Below, in pieces: positions 52,757-61,457 of a DNA stretch of 64,000 nucleotides. The notes under the pieces were generated by a model that was not told the origin of the DNA, ran no database searches, and was given only the letters and a program-made list of their open reading frames with translations. Within the stretch, counting starts at the first letter, position 1; each line of letters opens with the position of its first letter. The position numbers and the translations under genes are program-made. The DNA is from Hyphomicrobiaceae bacterium (lineage in GTDB: Bacteria; Pseudomonadota; Alphaproteobacteria; Rhizobiales; Hyphomicrobiaceae), in the NCBI GenBank assembly GCA_020638035.1, contig JACKJI010000003.1, positions 253,794-317,793 of the forward strand. The letters are read 5' to 3'.

Positions 52757-54391
52757 GTGTGCAATCTCAAAGGTGATCTGTTCGGCGGCCTGACTGCGGC
52801 GGTTGTCGCATTGCCGCTGGCACTGGCGTTCGGCGTCGCCTCAGGTGCTGGTCCGATCGCTGGGCTCTATGGCGCCATCGCGGTCGGCTTCTTTGCCGCT
52901 GTGCTGGGCGGCACGCCGGCGCAGGTCTCCGGCCCAACTGGTCCCATGACGGTCGTGATGGCCGGCATCATCGGGCAATATGCCGACAGCCCCGCTGAAG
53001 CCTTTACCATCGTCATCTTCGGCGGCGCGCTGCAGATCCTTTTCGGTTTCGCGCGCCTCGGTCGCTATGTCGAGTTCACACCGGTCTCCGTGGTGTCGGG
53101 CTTTATGAGTGGCATCGGCGTCATCATCATGTTGATCCAGACCTTGCCGTTCTTCGGTCTTGCCGCCGTATCAGGTGGTCCGGTCGGGGCCATCGCCGCA
53201 TGGCCACGCATTCCGTCGGAATTCAATAGCCACGCTCTGGCGATCGCTGCGATCTCGCTTGCCATCATGTTGTTCTGGCCTGCCCGTTTGCGCGCTTACA
53301 TGCCGCCGCCACTTGCGGCGCTGATCGTCGCAACGGTTCTCGCACTCACCGTCTTCACACGTGCTCCCGTTCTGGGAGATATCCCGACCGGACTGCCAAG
53401 CCTCATCGTGCCCGACATACCCTGGTCATCGCTCGCAGGCTTTGTGCAGGCGGCCTTCATCCTCGGCATCCTCGGTTCGATCGACAGTCTTCTCACGTCG
53501 CTGGTTGCCGATTCGATGACAGGCACGCGCCACAACTCCAACAAGGAGCTGATCGGCCAGGGTGTCGGCAATATGATCGCCGGTATGATCGGCGGGCTGC
53601 CGGGCGCTGGCGCTACGATGCGCACGGTCGTCAACATCAAGGCGGGCGGTACGACACCGCTTTCAGGCGCCGTACATGCGTTCGTCTTGCTTGCGCTTGT
53701 CGCCGGACTCGCGCCGCTTGCATCTCATGTCCCACATGCCGCACTTGCAGGTATCCTTCTGAAGGTCGGCTGGGACATCGTCGATTGGGGCTTCCTGAAG
53801 CGTCTGAAGAGGATGCCGCGACCTGCCGTCGCCGTCATGGCCGTAACGTTGCTGCTTACCGTCTTCGTCGATCTCATCACTGCCGTTGGTGTCGGCATCA
53901 TCATGGCGTCATTCGTCACGGCCGACTGGCGGCAGACAGAAGAGCTGGGACGTATTCTCCGCTTCTACTCCGGCGGCATGGCGGCGGCTGGAGAGGTCGG
54001 AGCGGATCCCGATAGTCTACCCGAACAGGAGAGAACCCTGTTGCAGCAGTCGCAGGGAAGGCTCTTGCTGACTCGGCTGATCGGCGGCTTTTCCTACGCC
54101 TCTGCGCGCGAATTGGTCGCCCGCGCCACGCCCCTGGATGATGATCCCGAAATCATCGTCTTCGATTTGTCGCAGATCGGTCGCCTCGATGTTTCCGCGG
54201 CTATGGCGATCGATGAGCTGCTGGAAAAACGCGAACAGGACGACAGGATCTTGCTGCTGGCCGGCGCCGATGTGCCGGCGGCCAAACTGCTGCGCGATCT
54301 CAAGATACTCGACCGTGTTCCAGCTGCGCGACGTTTTCCCGATGCGGTGGCCGCGCTGTCAGCAGCCGGCAAGATGCTGCGCGCGACATGA
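52757..54391 (+). CDS. SulP-family anion transporter with STAS domain
   Basis: 544 residues: about 11 transmembrane segments with the SulP wording LTAAVVALPLALAFGVASGAGPIAGLYGAI and QVSGPTGPMTVVMAG, LGSIDSLLTSLVADSMTG, then a STAS domain (about 430-540; VFDLSQIGRLDVSAAMAIDELLE). It may carry sulfate, bicarbonate or a dicarboxylate; substrate is not determinable here. The GTG at 52757 follows a very strong GGGGAGGGG, preferred over the ORF start at 52655. Convergent with the CrbS-like gene. Confidence 0.88.
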   Translation: MCNLKGDLFGGLTAAVVALPLALAFGVASGAGPIAGLYGAIAVGFFAAVLGGTPAQVSGPTGPMTVVMAGIIGQYADSPAEAFTIVIFGGALQILFGFARLGRYVEFTPVSVVSGFMSGIGVIIMLIQTLPFFGLAAVSGGPVGAIAAWPRIPSEFNSHALAIAAISLAIMLFWPARLRAYMPPPLAALIVATVLALTVFTRAPVLGDIPTGLPSLIVPDIPWSSLAGFVQAAFILGILGSIDSLLTSLVADSMTGTRHNSNKELIGQGVGNMIAGMIGGLPGAGATMRTVVNIKAGGTTPLSGAVHAFVLLALVAGLAPLASHVPHAALAGILLKVGWDIVDWGFLKRLKRMPRPAVAVMAVTLLLTVFVDLITAVGVGIIMASFVTADWRQTEELGRILRFYSGGMAAAGEVGADPDSLPEQERTLLQQSQGRLLLTRLIGGFSYASARELVARATPLDDDPEIIVFDLSQIGRLDVSAAMAIDELLEKREQDDRILLLAGADVPAAKLLRDLKILDRVPAARRFPDAVAALSAAGKMLRAT

Positions 54392-54454
54392 GGCCGGAGG
54401 TCACCCCGTGGATGTCCTGCATTGCGAGTGGTGACGCTCAAGGATCGATGAAGT

Positions 54455-57229
54455 CTACGCCATCTCTGTCGCGGCGCGTGCTTCAGCAACCGCAAGCGGC
54501 ACGGTGAATGTGAACTCCGAACCCGATCTGTCGTCGCCACGCGGCTCCACCCAGATGCGGCCGCCGAACTGCGAGACGATGCGCTCCGAGATGGTTAGCC
54601 CAAGCCCGGTGCCGGTCCCCAGCGGATTGCCGTCGCCTTTGTGGCGATCCTTCACCTGGTAGAACTTGTCGAAGATCGCCTCCCTGTCGGCCTCCGGGAT
54701 GCCGGGTCCGTTGTCGATCACCGAGACGCGCGCCATGTCACCGGCGAGGCGCACGCTGACTTTGACCTTGCCACCGGGCTTCGGGCAGAACTTTTCCGCG
54801 TTGGAGATCAGGTTGATCAGAACCTGGATGAGGCGGTCTGCGTCGGCGCGGACTTGCGGGAGCCCGGCGGGCATCGGCGCCACTTCGAGTTCCACACCAT
54901 CGCGCTGGAAGATCGGCAACAACGCCTGCGTGGCTTCGTGCACATTGGCAGCAATGTCGATGTCCTTGATGTGCCATTGCATGCGACCCGCCTCGATCTT
55001 GGCGAGATCGAGCACCTGATTAATGAGGCGGGTGAGGCGCTCGCTCTCTGACACGATGATGCCGAGGAAGGCATTGCGTTGCTCCTCCGGCATCTCGGGG
55101 TCGTCCTGTAGGATTTCCGAGAACGAGCGGATCGACGTCAGCGGCGTTCTCAGCTCATGACTGACGGTCGACATGAACTCGTCCTTCAGCCGGTCGGCTT
55201 CTCTGAGCTGCTCGTTCGCAGCCTTGAGCTCCCGGCTCGCCACTTCCAGCTCCTGCGACTTCTGTTCGAGCTGCCGGGAATATTCCAGGACGTGTGAGGT
55301 CTCGTCGAGGATCTCCATGATCTCCTCGAGGCTGACCTTCTCCGCCTTGACGGCGGATGCCATCGCGGCGCGAGCTGAGGATGCACCAATGCTGCCGGCG
55401 ATCAGCCGTTCCACCATGCGCATGAGACCGGTGTCGACCCTGACATCTCGCTCCGAGCTGGCTCCCTGGCGTGCCGCATAGACACGGAAGGCATCCGCCG
55501 TGCGGGTCTCGCCGACGAACTTTGCCGCCAGTTGCCGCAGGCTCTCGACGCTGGCCCCGCCCCGGTCGATGTGCGCGGCGCCTTCCATTTTCAACTGCTG
55601 GTCGCTGAAGGCTTCCACGAACACCGTGGCCTGGATGTGCTCGATGCGCGATTGGCGGTCATTGAGTGCGACCAACAGAAAGGCGCCGATGTTGAACACC
55701 ATGCTCCAGAACAGTGCATGCGAGGTGGTGTCGAGCCCGGTCAGGCCGAACAGCGCATAGGGCTTCAAAAGCGCGAGGCCGAACAGGCCGTCGTCGATGA
55801 AGCTTTGTGGCAGGAATCCCGACTTGGCGAAGGAGGGCAGCAACAGCGTGTAGACCCACACCGCGAAGCCGGCAGACAGGCCGGCGAACGCCGCGTTGCG
55901 CGTTCCGCCACGCCAGTAGATGCCGAACAGGATCGCAGGTGCGAGCTGGGCTGCCCCGCAGAAGGAAACGAGCCCGATCGTAACGAGGTGATATGTCTCG
56001 CCGACCGCCGTCAGATAGAGGTAGGACAGGATCAGGATGACGAGGATCGCCGAGCGCCGGATGTTGAGGAGCAGCGAGGTGAGGTCTTTGCGGCCGGCGA
56101 GCCTGTGCTCGAACAGCCGCAACAGCGACGGCATGACCAGATCGTTGCAGACCATGGTCGACAGCGCGATCGTTTCCACGATCACCATCGCGGCAGCCGC
56201 CGACAGCCCACCCAGAAGGACAAAGAGGGTCAGCATCGGCTGGTCGGCCATCAGCGGAAAGGCGAGCACGTAGGTGTCCGCATCGACGGCCTGTGCGCCG
56301 AACACGAGCCGTCCGCCGAAAGCGATCGGCAGAACGAAGATGTTGATCAACACGAGGTAGAGCGGGAAAAGCCATGTCGCGCGCGTCAGGTGGTTCTCGT
56401 CCGTGTTTTCCACGAACGTCACCTGGAACTGGCGCGGCAGACATACGATCGCCGTGACCGACAGGAGGATGAGGGCGAACCAGTTCAATCCCGCCTTCTC
56501 CATGGTCATCAGCTTGGCAAGTTCTGGATCGGCTGCCGCCCTGGCGAAGAGATCGCCAAAGCCATCGAAGACTCCGTAGGTGACGAATGCTCCAACGGCG
56601 AGAAACGCAGCAAGCTTGACGACTGACTCCACAGCGATCGCGACAACCATTCCTGCATGGTGCTCGGTCGCCTCGATGTGGCGCGTTCCAAACAGGATTG
56701 CGAAGGCCGCCAGAACGGACGTCACGAGCAGCGCGATGTTATAGGCGCCAAAACCGGATGCGGCCCATTGCATGTCTTTGGCAAGCACAACGCCGAAGCT
56801 GACCGCCACCGCTTTGAGCTGTAGGGCGATATAGGGAATGATGACGATCACCGTAATCACGGTGACGATGCCGGCGATGAGCTGGCTCTTGCCGTAGCGT
56901 GAGGCGATGAAGTCGGCGATCGACGTGATGCGCTGTGATTTGCAGATCCGCAGGATCTTGCGCAGGACGAACCAGCCAGCCGCAAACGCGATTGTCGGGC
57001 CGAGGTAGATGGGCAGGAAGCCGACACCCGATGTCGCTGCCCGGCCGACGCTGCCGTAATAGGTCCAGCTCGTGCAGTAGACCGCGATCGACAGCGAGTA
57101 GATGTAGGGATTGGAGATGAGACTAGGCCGCGTGCCCGACTTGGCAACGCGATCGGCATAGTGGGCAACCGCGAACAGCGCCAGCAGATAGGTCAGCGAT
57201 GTTGCCAGGACGATCCATGTCGGCAGCAT
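54455..57229 (-). CDS. Sodium/solute symporter-histidine kinase fusion (CrbS-like)
   Basis: 924 residues: an SSS-type transporter domain (about 1-545, thirteen hydrophobic segments, start SNPYIYSLSIAVYCTSWTYYGSVG), a linker helix, then a histidine kinase with H-box SHELRTPLTSI (H691), N-box LISNAEKF, G1 DNGPGIP and GTGLGLTIS. Such fused sensors (CrbS) detect acetate-like solutes through the transporter domain and control acetate genes. ATG 57229 has GAGGAACG, partly overlapping the stop of the small protein upstream. Neighbours include a response regulator and the symporter operon at 61 kb, as in other acetate clusters. Confidence 0.9.
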   Translation of the reverse strand: MLPTWIVLATSLTYLLALFAVAHYADRVAKSGTRPSLISNPYIYSLSIAVYCTSWTYYGSVGRAATSGVGFLPIYLGPTIAFAAGWFVLRKILRICKSQRITSIADFIASRYGKSQLIAGIVTVITVIVIIPYIALQLKAVAVSFGVVLAKDMQWAASGFGAYNIALLVTSVLAAFAILFGTRHIEATEHHAGMVVAIAVESVVKLAAFLAVGAFVTYGVFDGFGDLFARAAADPELAKLMTMEKAGLNWFALILLSVTAIVCLPRQFQVTFVENTDENHLTRATWLFPLYLVLINIFVLPIAFGGRLVFGAQAVDADTYVLAFPLMADQPMLTLFVLLGGLSAAAAMVIVETIALSTMVCNDLVMPSLLRLFEHRLAGRKDLTSLLLNIRRSAILVILILSYLYLTAVGETYHLVTIGLVSFCGAAQLAPAILFGIYWRGGTRNAAFAGLSAGFAVWVYTLLLPSFAKSGFLPQSFIDDGLFGLALLKPYALFGLTGLDTTSHALFWSMVFNIGAFLLVALNDRQSRIEHIQATVFVEAFSDQQLKMEGAAHIDRGGASVESLRQLAAKFVGETRTADAFRVYAARQGASSERDVRVDTGLMRMVERLIAGSIGASSARAAMASAVKAEKVSLEEIMEILDETSHVLEYSRQLEQKSQELEVASRELKAANEQLREADRLKDEFMSTVSHELRTPLTSIRSFSEILQDDPEMPEEQRNAFLGIIVSESERLTRLINQVLDLAKIEAGRMQWHIKDIDIAANVHEATQALLPIFQRDGVELEVAPMPAGLPQVRADADRLIQVLINLISNAEKFCPKPGGKVKVSVRLAGDMARVSVIDNGPGIPEADREAIFDKFYQVKDRHKGDGNPLGTGTGLGLTISERIVSQFGGRIWVEPRGDDRSGSEFTFTVPLAVAEARAATEMA

Positions 57230-57239
57230 GACGCGTTCC

Positions 57240-57560
57240 TCACGGCTGGTCTTGTTGGCCAGTTACGGCGGCTGCGGAATGAGGATCGCCGCCTGTGCCG
57301 GCCGCGTCATCGCCATCGCCCCGGTCAGCCCACTTTTCCATAACGAGCGCAGTTAGCGCAACGATGACGGACCAGGCGAAGAACAGGTAGACGAACAGCA
57401 CCGGTATGCCGAAAACCGTCGCGCCGGCGCCTTTGTCGAAGATGCCGAGCAGAGGCCGATGGAAGAGAACGGCGGCGAGCGCAGCGACGGCGAGTGCGCG
57501 CTCCGGCCGTTTAGGCGAATGGAGCTTCTTTGCCGAATAACCCGAGCCATTGAGCGGCAT
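57240..57560 (-). CDS. Small membrane protein upstream of the CrbS-like sensor
   Basis: 106 residues: basic N-terminus (SAKKLHSPKRPERAL), two hydrophobic helices (about 20-37 and 44-66) and a polar, Gly/Asp-rich tail. It ends 10 bp before the CrbS-like start, so the two are co-expressed. No family recognised; small partners of this position are common with these sensors. ATG 57560 follows AGAGG. Confidence 0.68.
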   Translation of the reverse strand: MPLNGSGYSAKKLHSPKRPERALAVAALAAVLFHRPLLGIFDKGAGATVFGIPVLFVYLFFAWSVIVALTALVMEKWADRGDGDDAAGTGGDPHSAAAVTGQQDQP

Positions 57561-57820
57561 GTGGCGCCTCTTGAAAAAAAAGCGGGACTGCACCGTTCTG
57601 TGGTGTTGTGATCGAAAGATTCGTCTCAGTCTCTAGAGCGTATCGAACGAATTTCACGATCTTCACACGAGGATGACCGTCCTTCACGTTCATTCGCCGT
57701 GCTGCCGCTGTGCCCGAGGCGGCAGGAGCGCAATTGTGCATGATGAAAACGCAACCGCGCTCTATCCAATTGAGTAATGCATGCTTGACCGCCCCGATGT
57801 GGTCCAGCCAAGGCCATCTT

Positions 57821-59947
57821 CTAGTACTTCGCCTGTCGCCTGCGGATCTCGACGATCTTGTTGGAGGCCTCGATCGCCTCGCCGAGCGTCCGGATCCCGT
57901 GCACCTCCAACAGCTCGATCAGTTTTAGGAGCACGCCGGCGGTTGCCAGCGAATCGCCAAGTGCGGTGTGGCGCGTTTCCGGCGGGATCTCGATGGAAAA
58001 GCGCTCCGCAACCGCGTCGAGTGTATGCTGGTTGGTGTGATCGTGCACGATCGCCGATAGCAGCACCGTATCAAGCACAGGATTGTCGAAACGCAGATTG
58101 CAGCGCTCCTGCTTCAACTGCAGGAACTTCATGTCAAACGCCGCATTATGAGCGACAAGTACGGATTCGCCCACGTAGTCGTGGAAACGCGGTAGCACGT
58201 CGTCGATACGCGGCTTGCCTGCGACCATCTCCTGACTGATGCCGGTGATTCGGGTGGCAAGCGGCGGCACCCGCCGTCCCGGATCAACGAGCTGATCGAA
58301 CGCCTCGCCGGTCAGGATGCGACCATTGAGAATGCGCACGCCAGCAATCTGAATGATCTCGTCGCCATTCGACGGCTCCAGTCCGGTCGTTTCGGTATCG
58401 AACACCACATAGGTCAGATCGCGCAGGCTGGTGTCGGCGACGGCGCCGAGCTGTGCCGGCTTAAGCAGGTTGAAGTCGTAGAATTCCAGACGGATCGGAA
58501 GCGGCGCGGTCGACGTCGTCGCCGTATGCTGTGACGCAGGTGGCGGCACGGGGATGCGCACGCGTGCCTTTCCGCCTCCAGCCGGCTCGCACCAGGCCTC
58601 CGACTTGTGATGCTCGAGGATCTCGACGCCTGTCAGCCCGAGGCCGCGCTCGATCGGCTCCTTGAGCCAGCGCTCCATCATCGACGGCGAGGCGACATCC
58701 CCCTCCCAGGTCACTTCTATGTAGCTGCGGCTTGTGCCGGTGCGGGCCGAGACGAGGAAGGTCTGCGCGTCGAGTTCGATGAGCGCGCGACGGATAATAT
58801 GCGAGAGCAGTGCCACGACTGTCGTACTGTCGCATCTGAGCCAGATGGGCTCGCCGGTAACATCGCACAGAATGCTGTCATCGTTGCGGAACTGCCGTGT
58901 CAGCGCATTGAGCAGATTGCCCGAGTGCACGTCGCTCATCGGCCATTGGCTGGTGACGATGGCGCGATATTCTTCGCCGAACCGTTCGAGCTCGCTCGAC
59001 AGCCTCTGACTCTCCTCCGCCAGAACCTTCTGGAATGCGCGACGGGCGTCCGCATCGTCGGCCGGCATGTCGTCAAGCATCTCGACCGCCGCTCGCAGGC
59101 TCGCAACGGGGTGGCGCAGTTCCTCCAGCGTCGAGCGCATCAGTCGGTCCGACTTGATCAATTCCTTGAGTTCGGAGGTGACGTCATCGAACGTCAGCAC
59201 GTAGCCGGTGATCTCGTGATCAGCGTCATCGACGATCAGACTCATGCGGCCTTCCAGGATAAGGCTTCCGTCGTTCCTGGCGAAGACAAGGCCCGTCATC
59301 AAGCGGTCGGGGTGCGTCTCGTGGCGCCCTTCGAGGTAGCGGCTGGTCAAACGGTCGAGCGTCAGCACGAACGGTTGCTCGTTGAGGATCGAGAACAGCG
59401 GCCGGCCGAGCCCCATTCCTTCGGTGACCCCCAGGATCTGCAGGGCGCGGCGATTATACAAGAGGATGCGATGGCTGGAGTTGCAGACGATCACGCCCTC
59501 GTTGAGTTCGCGCAGGATCGCCTCGAGCTGCTGGCGTTGCTCGTTGAGTGAGTGCGTCGCCTGCGTCACTTCCTTGTCGACATCGGCGCGCGCGTTGGCG
59601 AATGCGTCGGCAATCTCTCGTACGACCGGCGCGAGCAGGCCGAGATAGCGTCCCGACGTGGTATCGACCTCATGCTGCGGGTTTGCGTGCAGGAGGGTCT
59701 GCAGGTCGCGCACGATGGTCTGGATCGGTCGCGCCACGTTCTGGTCGAACAATTGCCAGACCCCGACGACGACACCAATGAGCGCGAAGCCGGCGGCGCC
59801 ACCGAACAGCAAAAGATGCGGCGTCGGATTGCCTTCCAGCCGCTGCGCAGCGAGCCACAGGCCCCCGCCGAGCAGGAAGGGAACCGCCACTGCGATCAGT
59901 GCAAAGAACAGGAAGAAGCGGACGCGGAGACTGAGACGTTCATTCAT
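57821..59947 (-). CDS. Membrane PAS / pseudo-histidine kinase / DnaQ-type exonuclease fusion
   Basis: 708 residues: two transmembrane helices (about 8-31, 44-66), a coiled-coil linker, a PAS domain (about 135-245), a kinase dimerisation-like region in which HELRTP reads EELRHP, so Glu (E275) stands where the phospho-His should be, a degenerate ATPase region, and a C-terminal DEDDh exonuclease like DNA polymerase III epsilon (VFDTETTG, D517 and E519; VAHNAAFD; HTALGDSLAT). Proteins with this layout occur in acetate (CrbS) clusters; target nucleic acid is unknown. On the same strand as the CrbS-like and response regulator genes. Confidence 0.88.
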   Translation of the reverse strand: MNERLSLRVRFFLFFALIAVAVPFLLGGGLWLAAQRLEGNPTPHLLLFGGAAGFALIGVVVGVWQLFDQNVARPIQTIVRDLQTLLHANPQHEVDTTSGRYLGLLAPVVREIADAFANARADVDKEVTQATHSLNEQRQQLEAILRELNEGVIVCNSSHRILLYNRRALQILGVTEGMGLGRPLFSILNEQPFVLTLDRLTSRYLEGRHETHPDRLMTGLVFARNDGSLILEGRMSLIVDDADHEITGYVLTFDDVTSELKELIKSDRLMRSTLEELRHPVASLRAAVEMLDDMPADDADARRAFQKVLAEESQRLSSELERFGEEYRAIVTSQWPMSDVHSGNLLNALTRQFRNDDSILCDVTGEPIWLRCDSTTVVALLSHIIRRALIELDAQTFLVSARTGTSRSYIEVTWEGDVASPSMMERWLKEPIERGLGLTGVEILEHHKSEAWCEPAGGGKARVRIPVPPPASQHTATTSTAPLPIRLEFYDFNLLKPAQLGAVADTSLRDLTYVVFDTETTGLEPSNGDEIIQIAGVRILNGRILTGEAFDQLVDPGRRVPPLATRITGISQEMVAGKPRIDDVLPRFHDYVGESVLVAHNAAFDMKFLQLKQERCNLRFDNPVLDTVLLSAIVHDHTNQHTLDAVAERFSIEIPPETRHTALGDSLATAGVLLKLIELLEVHGIRTLGEAIEASNKIVEIRRRQAKY

Positions 59948-59974
59948 GGGAAGAGTAGAACCAGCATTTCATGA

Positions 59975-60352
59975 TCACGCATCAGCGCCGTTGAGGAGCT
60001 TGGCGACGCGCTCGGCAAGCTCCTTTGTCGAGAAGGGCTTGGTCGCGTAGCCGTCGGCGCCGAGAGCCAGCCCCTTCTCAATCTCCACCTCACGCCCCTT
60101 GGCGGTGACCATGAGGATGCGAACGTTCTTGAGCTCGGGATTGGCGCGGATCGCCTGACAGACCTCGTAGCCGTTACGCTTGGGGATGTTGATATCGAGC
60201 AGCACCAAGTCGGGTGGCGAGGCGATGACCGAGGCCAGCGCCTCCTCGCCATCCCGCGCCAGTCGGACATCATAGCCCGCTCGCTTCATCAGGTATTCGA
60301 GCGACAGCATAATGTTGGGTTCGTCGTCGACGACGAGCACGGACTTTGCCAT
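59975..60352 (-). CDS. Single-domain response regulator of the CrbS-like cluster
   Basis: 125 residues: SVLVVDDEP, phospho-acceptor D53 (LLDINIPKRNG), VTAKGRE and KPFSTKEL. No output domain. It lies 27 bp upstream of the exonuclease fusion and would receive phosphate from the CrbS-like kinase or act with the fusion protein. ATG 60352 follows GGGAGGACG; a longer frame to 60424 lacks similarity. Confidence 0.88.
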   Translation of the reverse strand: MAKSVLVVDDEPNIMLSLEYLMKRAGYDVRLARDGEEALASVIASPPDLVLLDINIPKRNGYEVCQAIRANPELKNVRILMVTAKGREVEIEKGLALGADGYATKPFSTKELAERVAKLLNGADA

Positions 60353-60916
60353 TCCACGTCCTCCCTGGGCCGCATCGACGTCCATTCTGTCGGGACGTTC
60401 TTGTGAAGTATCGCGCGCGGCCACGTAGTCCTACCACGGTGAAGCCTAGCATGACTTGTCCCGCCGGTTGCTTGACCTCAGCCAAAAGTCGTTGCGCGAC
60501 GCCTGAGCGCATAGGCTAACCGCTGTTGCTGCCGATTGAGCCAACGTGTTGATCGGCGCCGGCCGGGCCCGGTTATGTGAATGTACCGGACGTGGGAGGA
60601 ACACGGACACTTGCCGCAGGGCAGCATAAATTCCGCAAGGGCAAAACAGTCCAGACCAGCAAGTTGAACCGGGAATTGCACGCCACTTCATTTTAAAGCG
60701 GCATGGCAGGTGGCGCCGAAGCCAGGCGCACACCGACACCCATCCCGCGCGGGCAGCGGCCCGGCAAGCCGTGGTGAAACCAGAACGCAAACAAAGAGCT
60801 GGTCGAGCGCACGGGGAGTTGATCCCGGCTCGGGTGCCCGTGGCGGAGCACACATCGGCGTTGGACCTTCGCGAGCGAACCAGCGCTCTGGTCTGAGCCT
60901 GTTGTGTTCAGAAAAT

Positions 60917-60939
60917 ACGATGCTGCATCGCAGCATCGT
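60917..60939. promoter_or_regulatory. Perfect 10-bp inverted repeat upstream of the symporter operon
   Basis: ACGATGCTGC (60917-60926) and GCAGCATCGT (60930-60939) flank ATC. The 23-bp dyad looks like a dimeric regulator site; it is about 235 bp before the DUF4212 start. Confidence 0.5.
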
Positions 60940-60942
60940 TTC

Positions 60943-60990
60943 GCCAAAAATATTTTGTTGGCAATGTGTGGCACATGAAAAATTTTTGGC
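60943..60990. promoter_or_regulatory. Second inverted repeat (GCCAAAAAT / ATTTTTGGC)
   Basis: Nine-base arms at 60943-60951 and 60982-60990 separated by 30 nt, with GCCAA/TTGGC nested inside (60943-60947, 60958-60962). Low GC, next to the dyad at 60917. Could be a promoter-operator pair. Confidence 0.4.
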
Positions 60991-61175
60991 TAGATCGACT
61001 TTCGGCGCGTTGCATGATCGCTGCCCATAAGGTCAATTGGCAACAGGCCCGGATTCCCGCCGTGGCGCCAAGGCTGCGCCATGCCGGGAGCCGGGATGAG
61101 TCTGTCGTGTGAAATTCCTTTCACGTGAACAGGTTGGAGAAGAGAACATAAGCTTCTGGGGAGAAGTCCAAGACA

Positions 61176-61439
61176 ATGGCTACACAAAACGGAAACGGGG
61201 ATGCCTACTGGGCCGCAAATTTGCGGCTGGTAGCGTTTTGCCTCGTCATTTGGTTCGCCGTCTCGTTCCTTATGGGAATCCTGCTGCGCCCGATGCTCAT
61301 GGGCATCCACGTGGGCGGTCTCGACCTCGGCATGTGGATGGCCCAGCAGGGCTCCATCTACGTCTTCGTCATCCTGATCTTCTTCTATGCGGTGCGCATG
61401 AATGCGCTTGATCGCAAGTTCGACGTTCACGAAGACTGA
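61176..61439 (+). CDS. DUF4212 small subunit of sodium/solute symporter
   Basis: 87 residues with two transmembrane helices (about 18-39 and 58-76) and the family wording AYWAANLRLVAFCLVIWFAVSF and YVFVILIFFYAVRMNALDRKF. DUF4212 proteins always precede a large symporter subunit, here 18 bp downstream, and are thought to aid its assembly or activity. Good GGGGAGAAG. Confidence 0.93.
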   Translation: MATQNGNGDAYWAANLRLVAFCLVIWFAVSFLMGILLRPMLMGIHVGGLDLGMWMAQQGSIYVFVILIFFYAVRMNALDRKFDVHED

Positions 61440-61457
61440 GCCGGGGAGCGAACATCC

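Larger units (their letters stand above)
60353..61175. other. Long intergenic control region of the DUF4212/symporter operon
   Basis: About 820 bp without a gene. The right third, 60910-61000, is AT-rich and full of inverted repeats (listed separately). It divides the divergent response regulator (minus) from the transporter operon (plus) and must contain both promoters. Confidence 0.5.

Noticed and set aside
60958..60990. Sigma-54 type promoter (TGGCAC ... TTGC) before the symporter operon
   Set aside because: TGGCAC is present but no GC at the -12 spacing; the other GG has no matching GC either.
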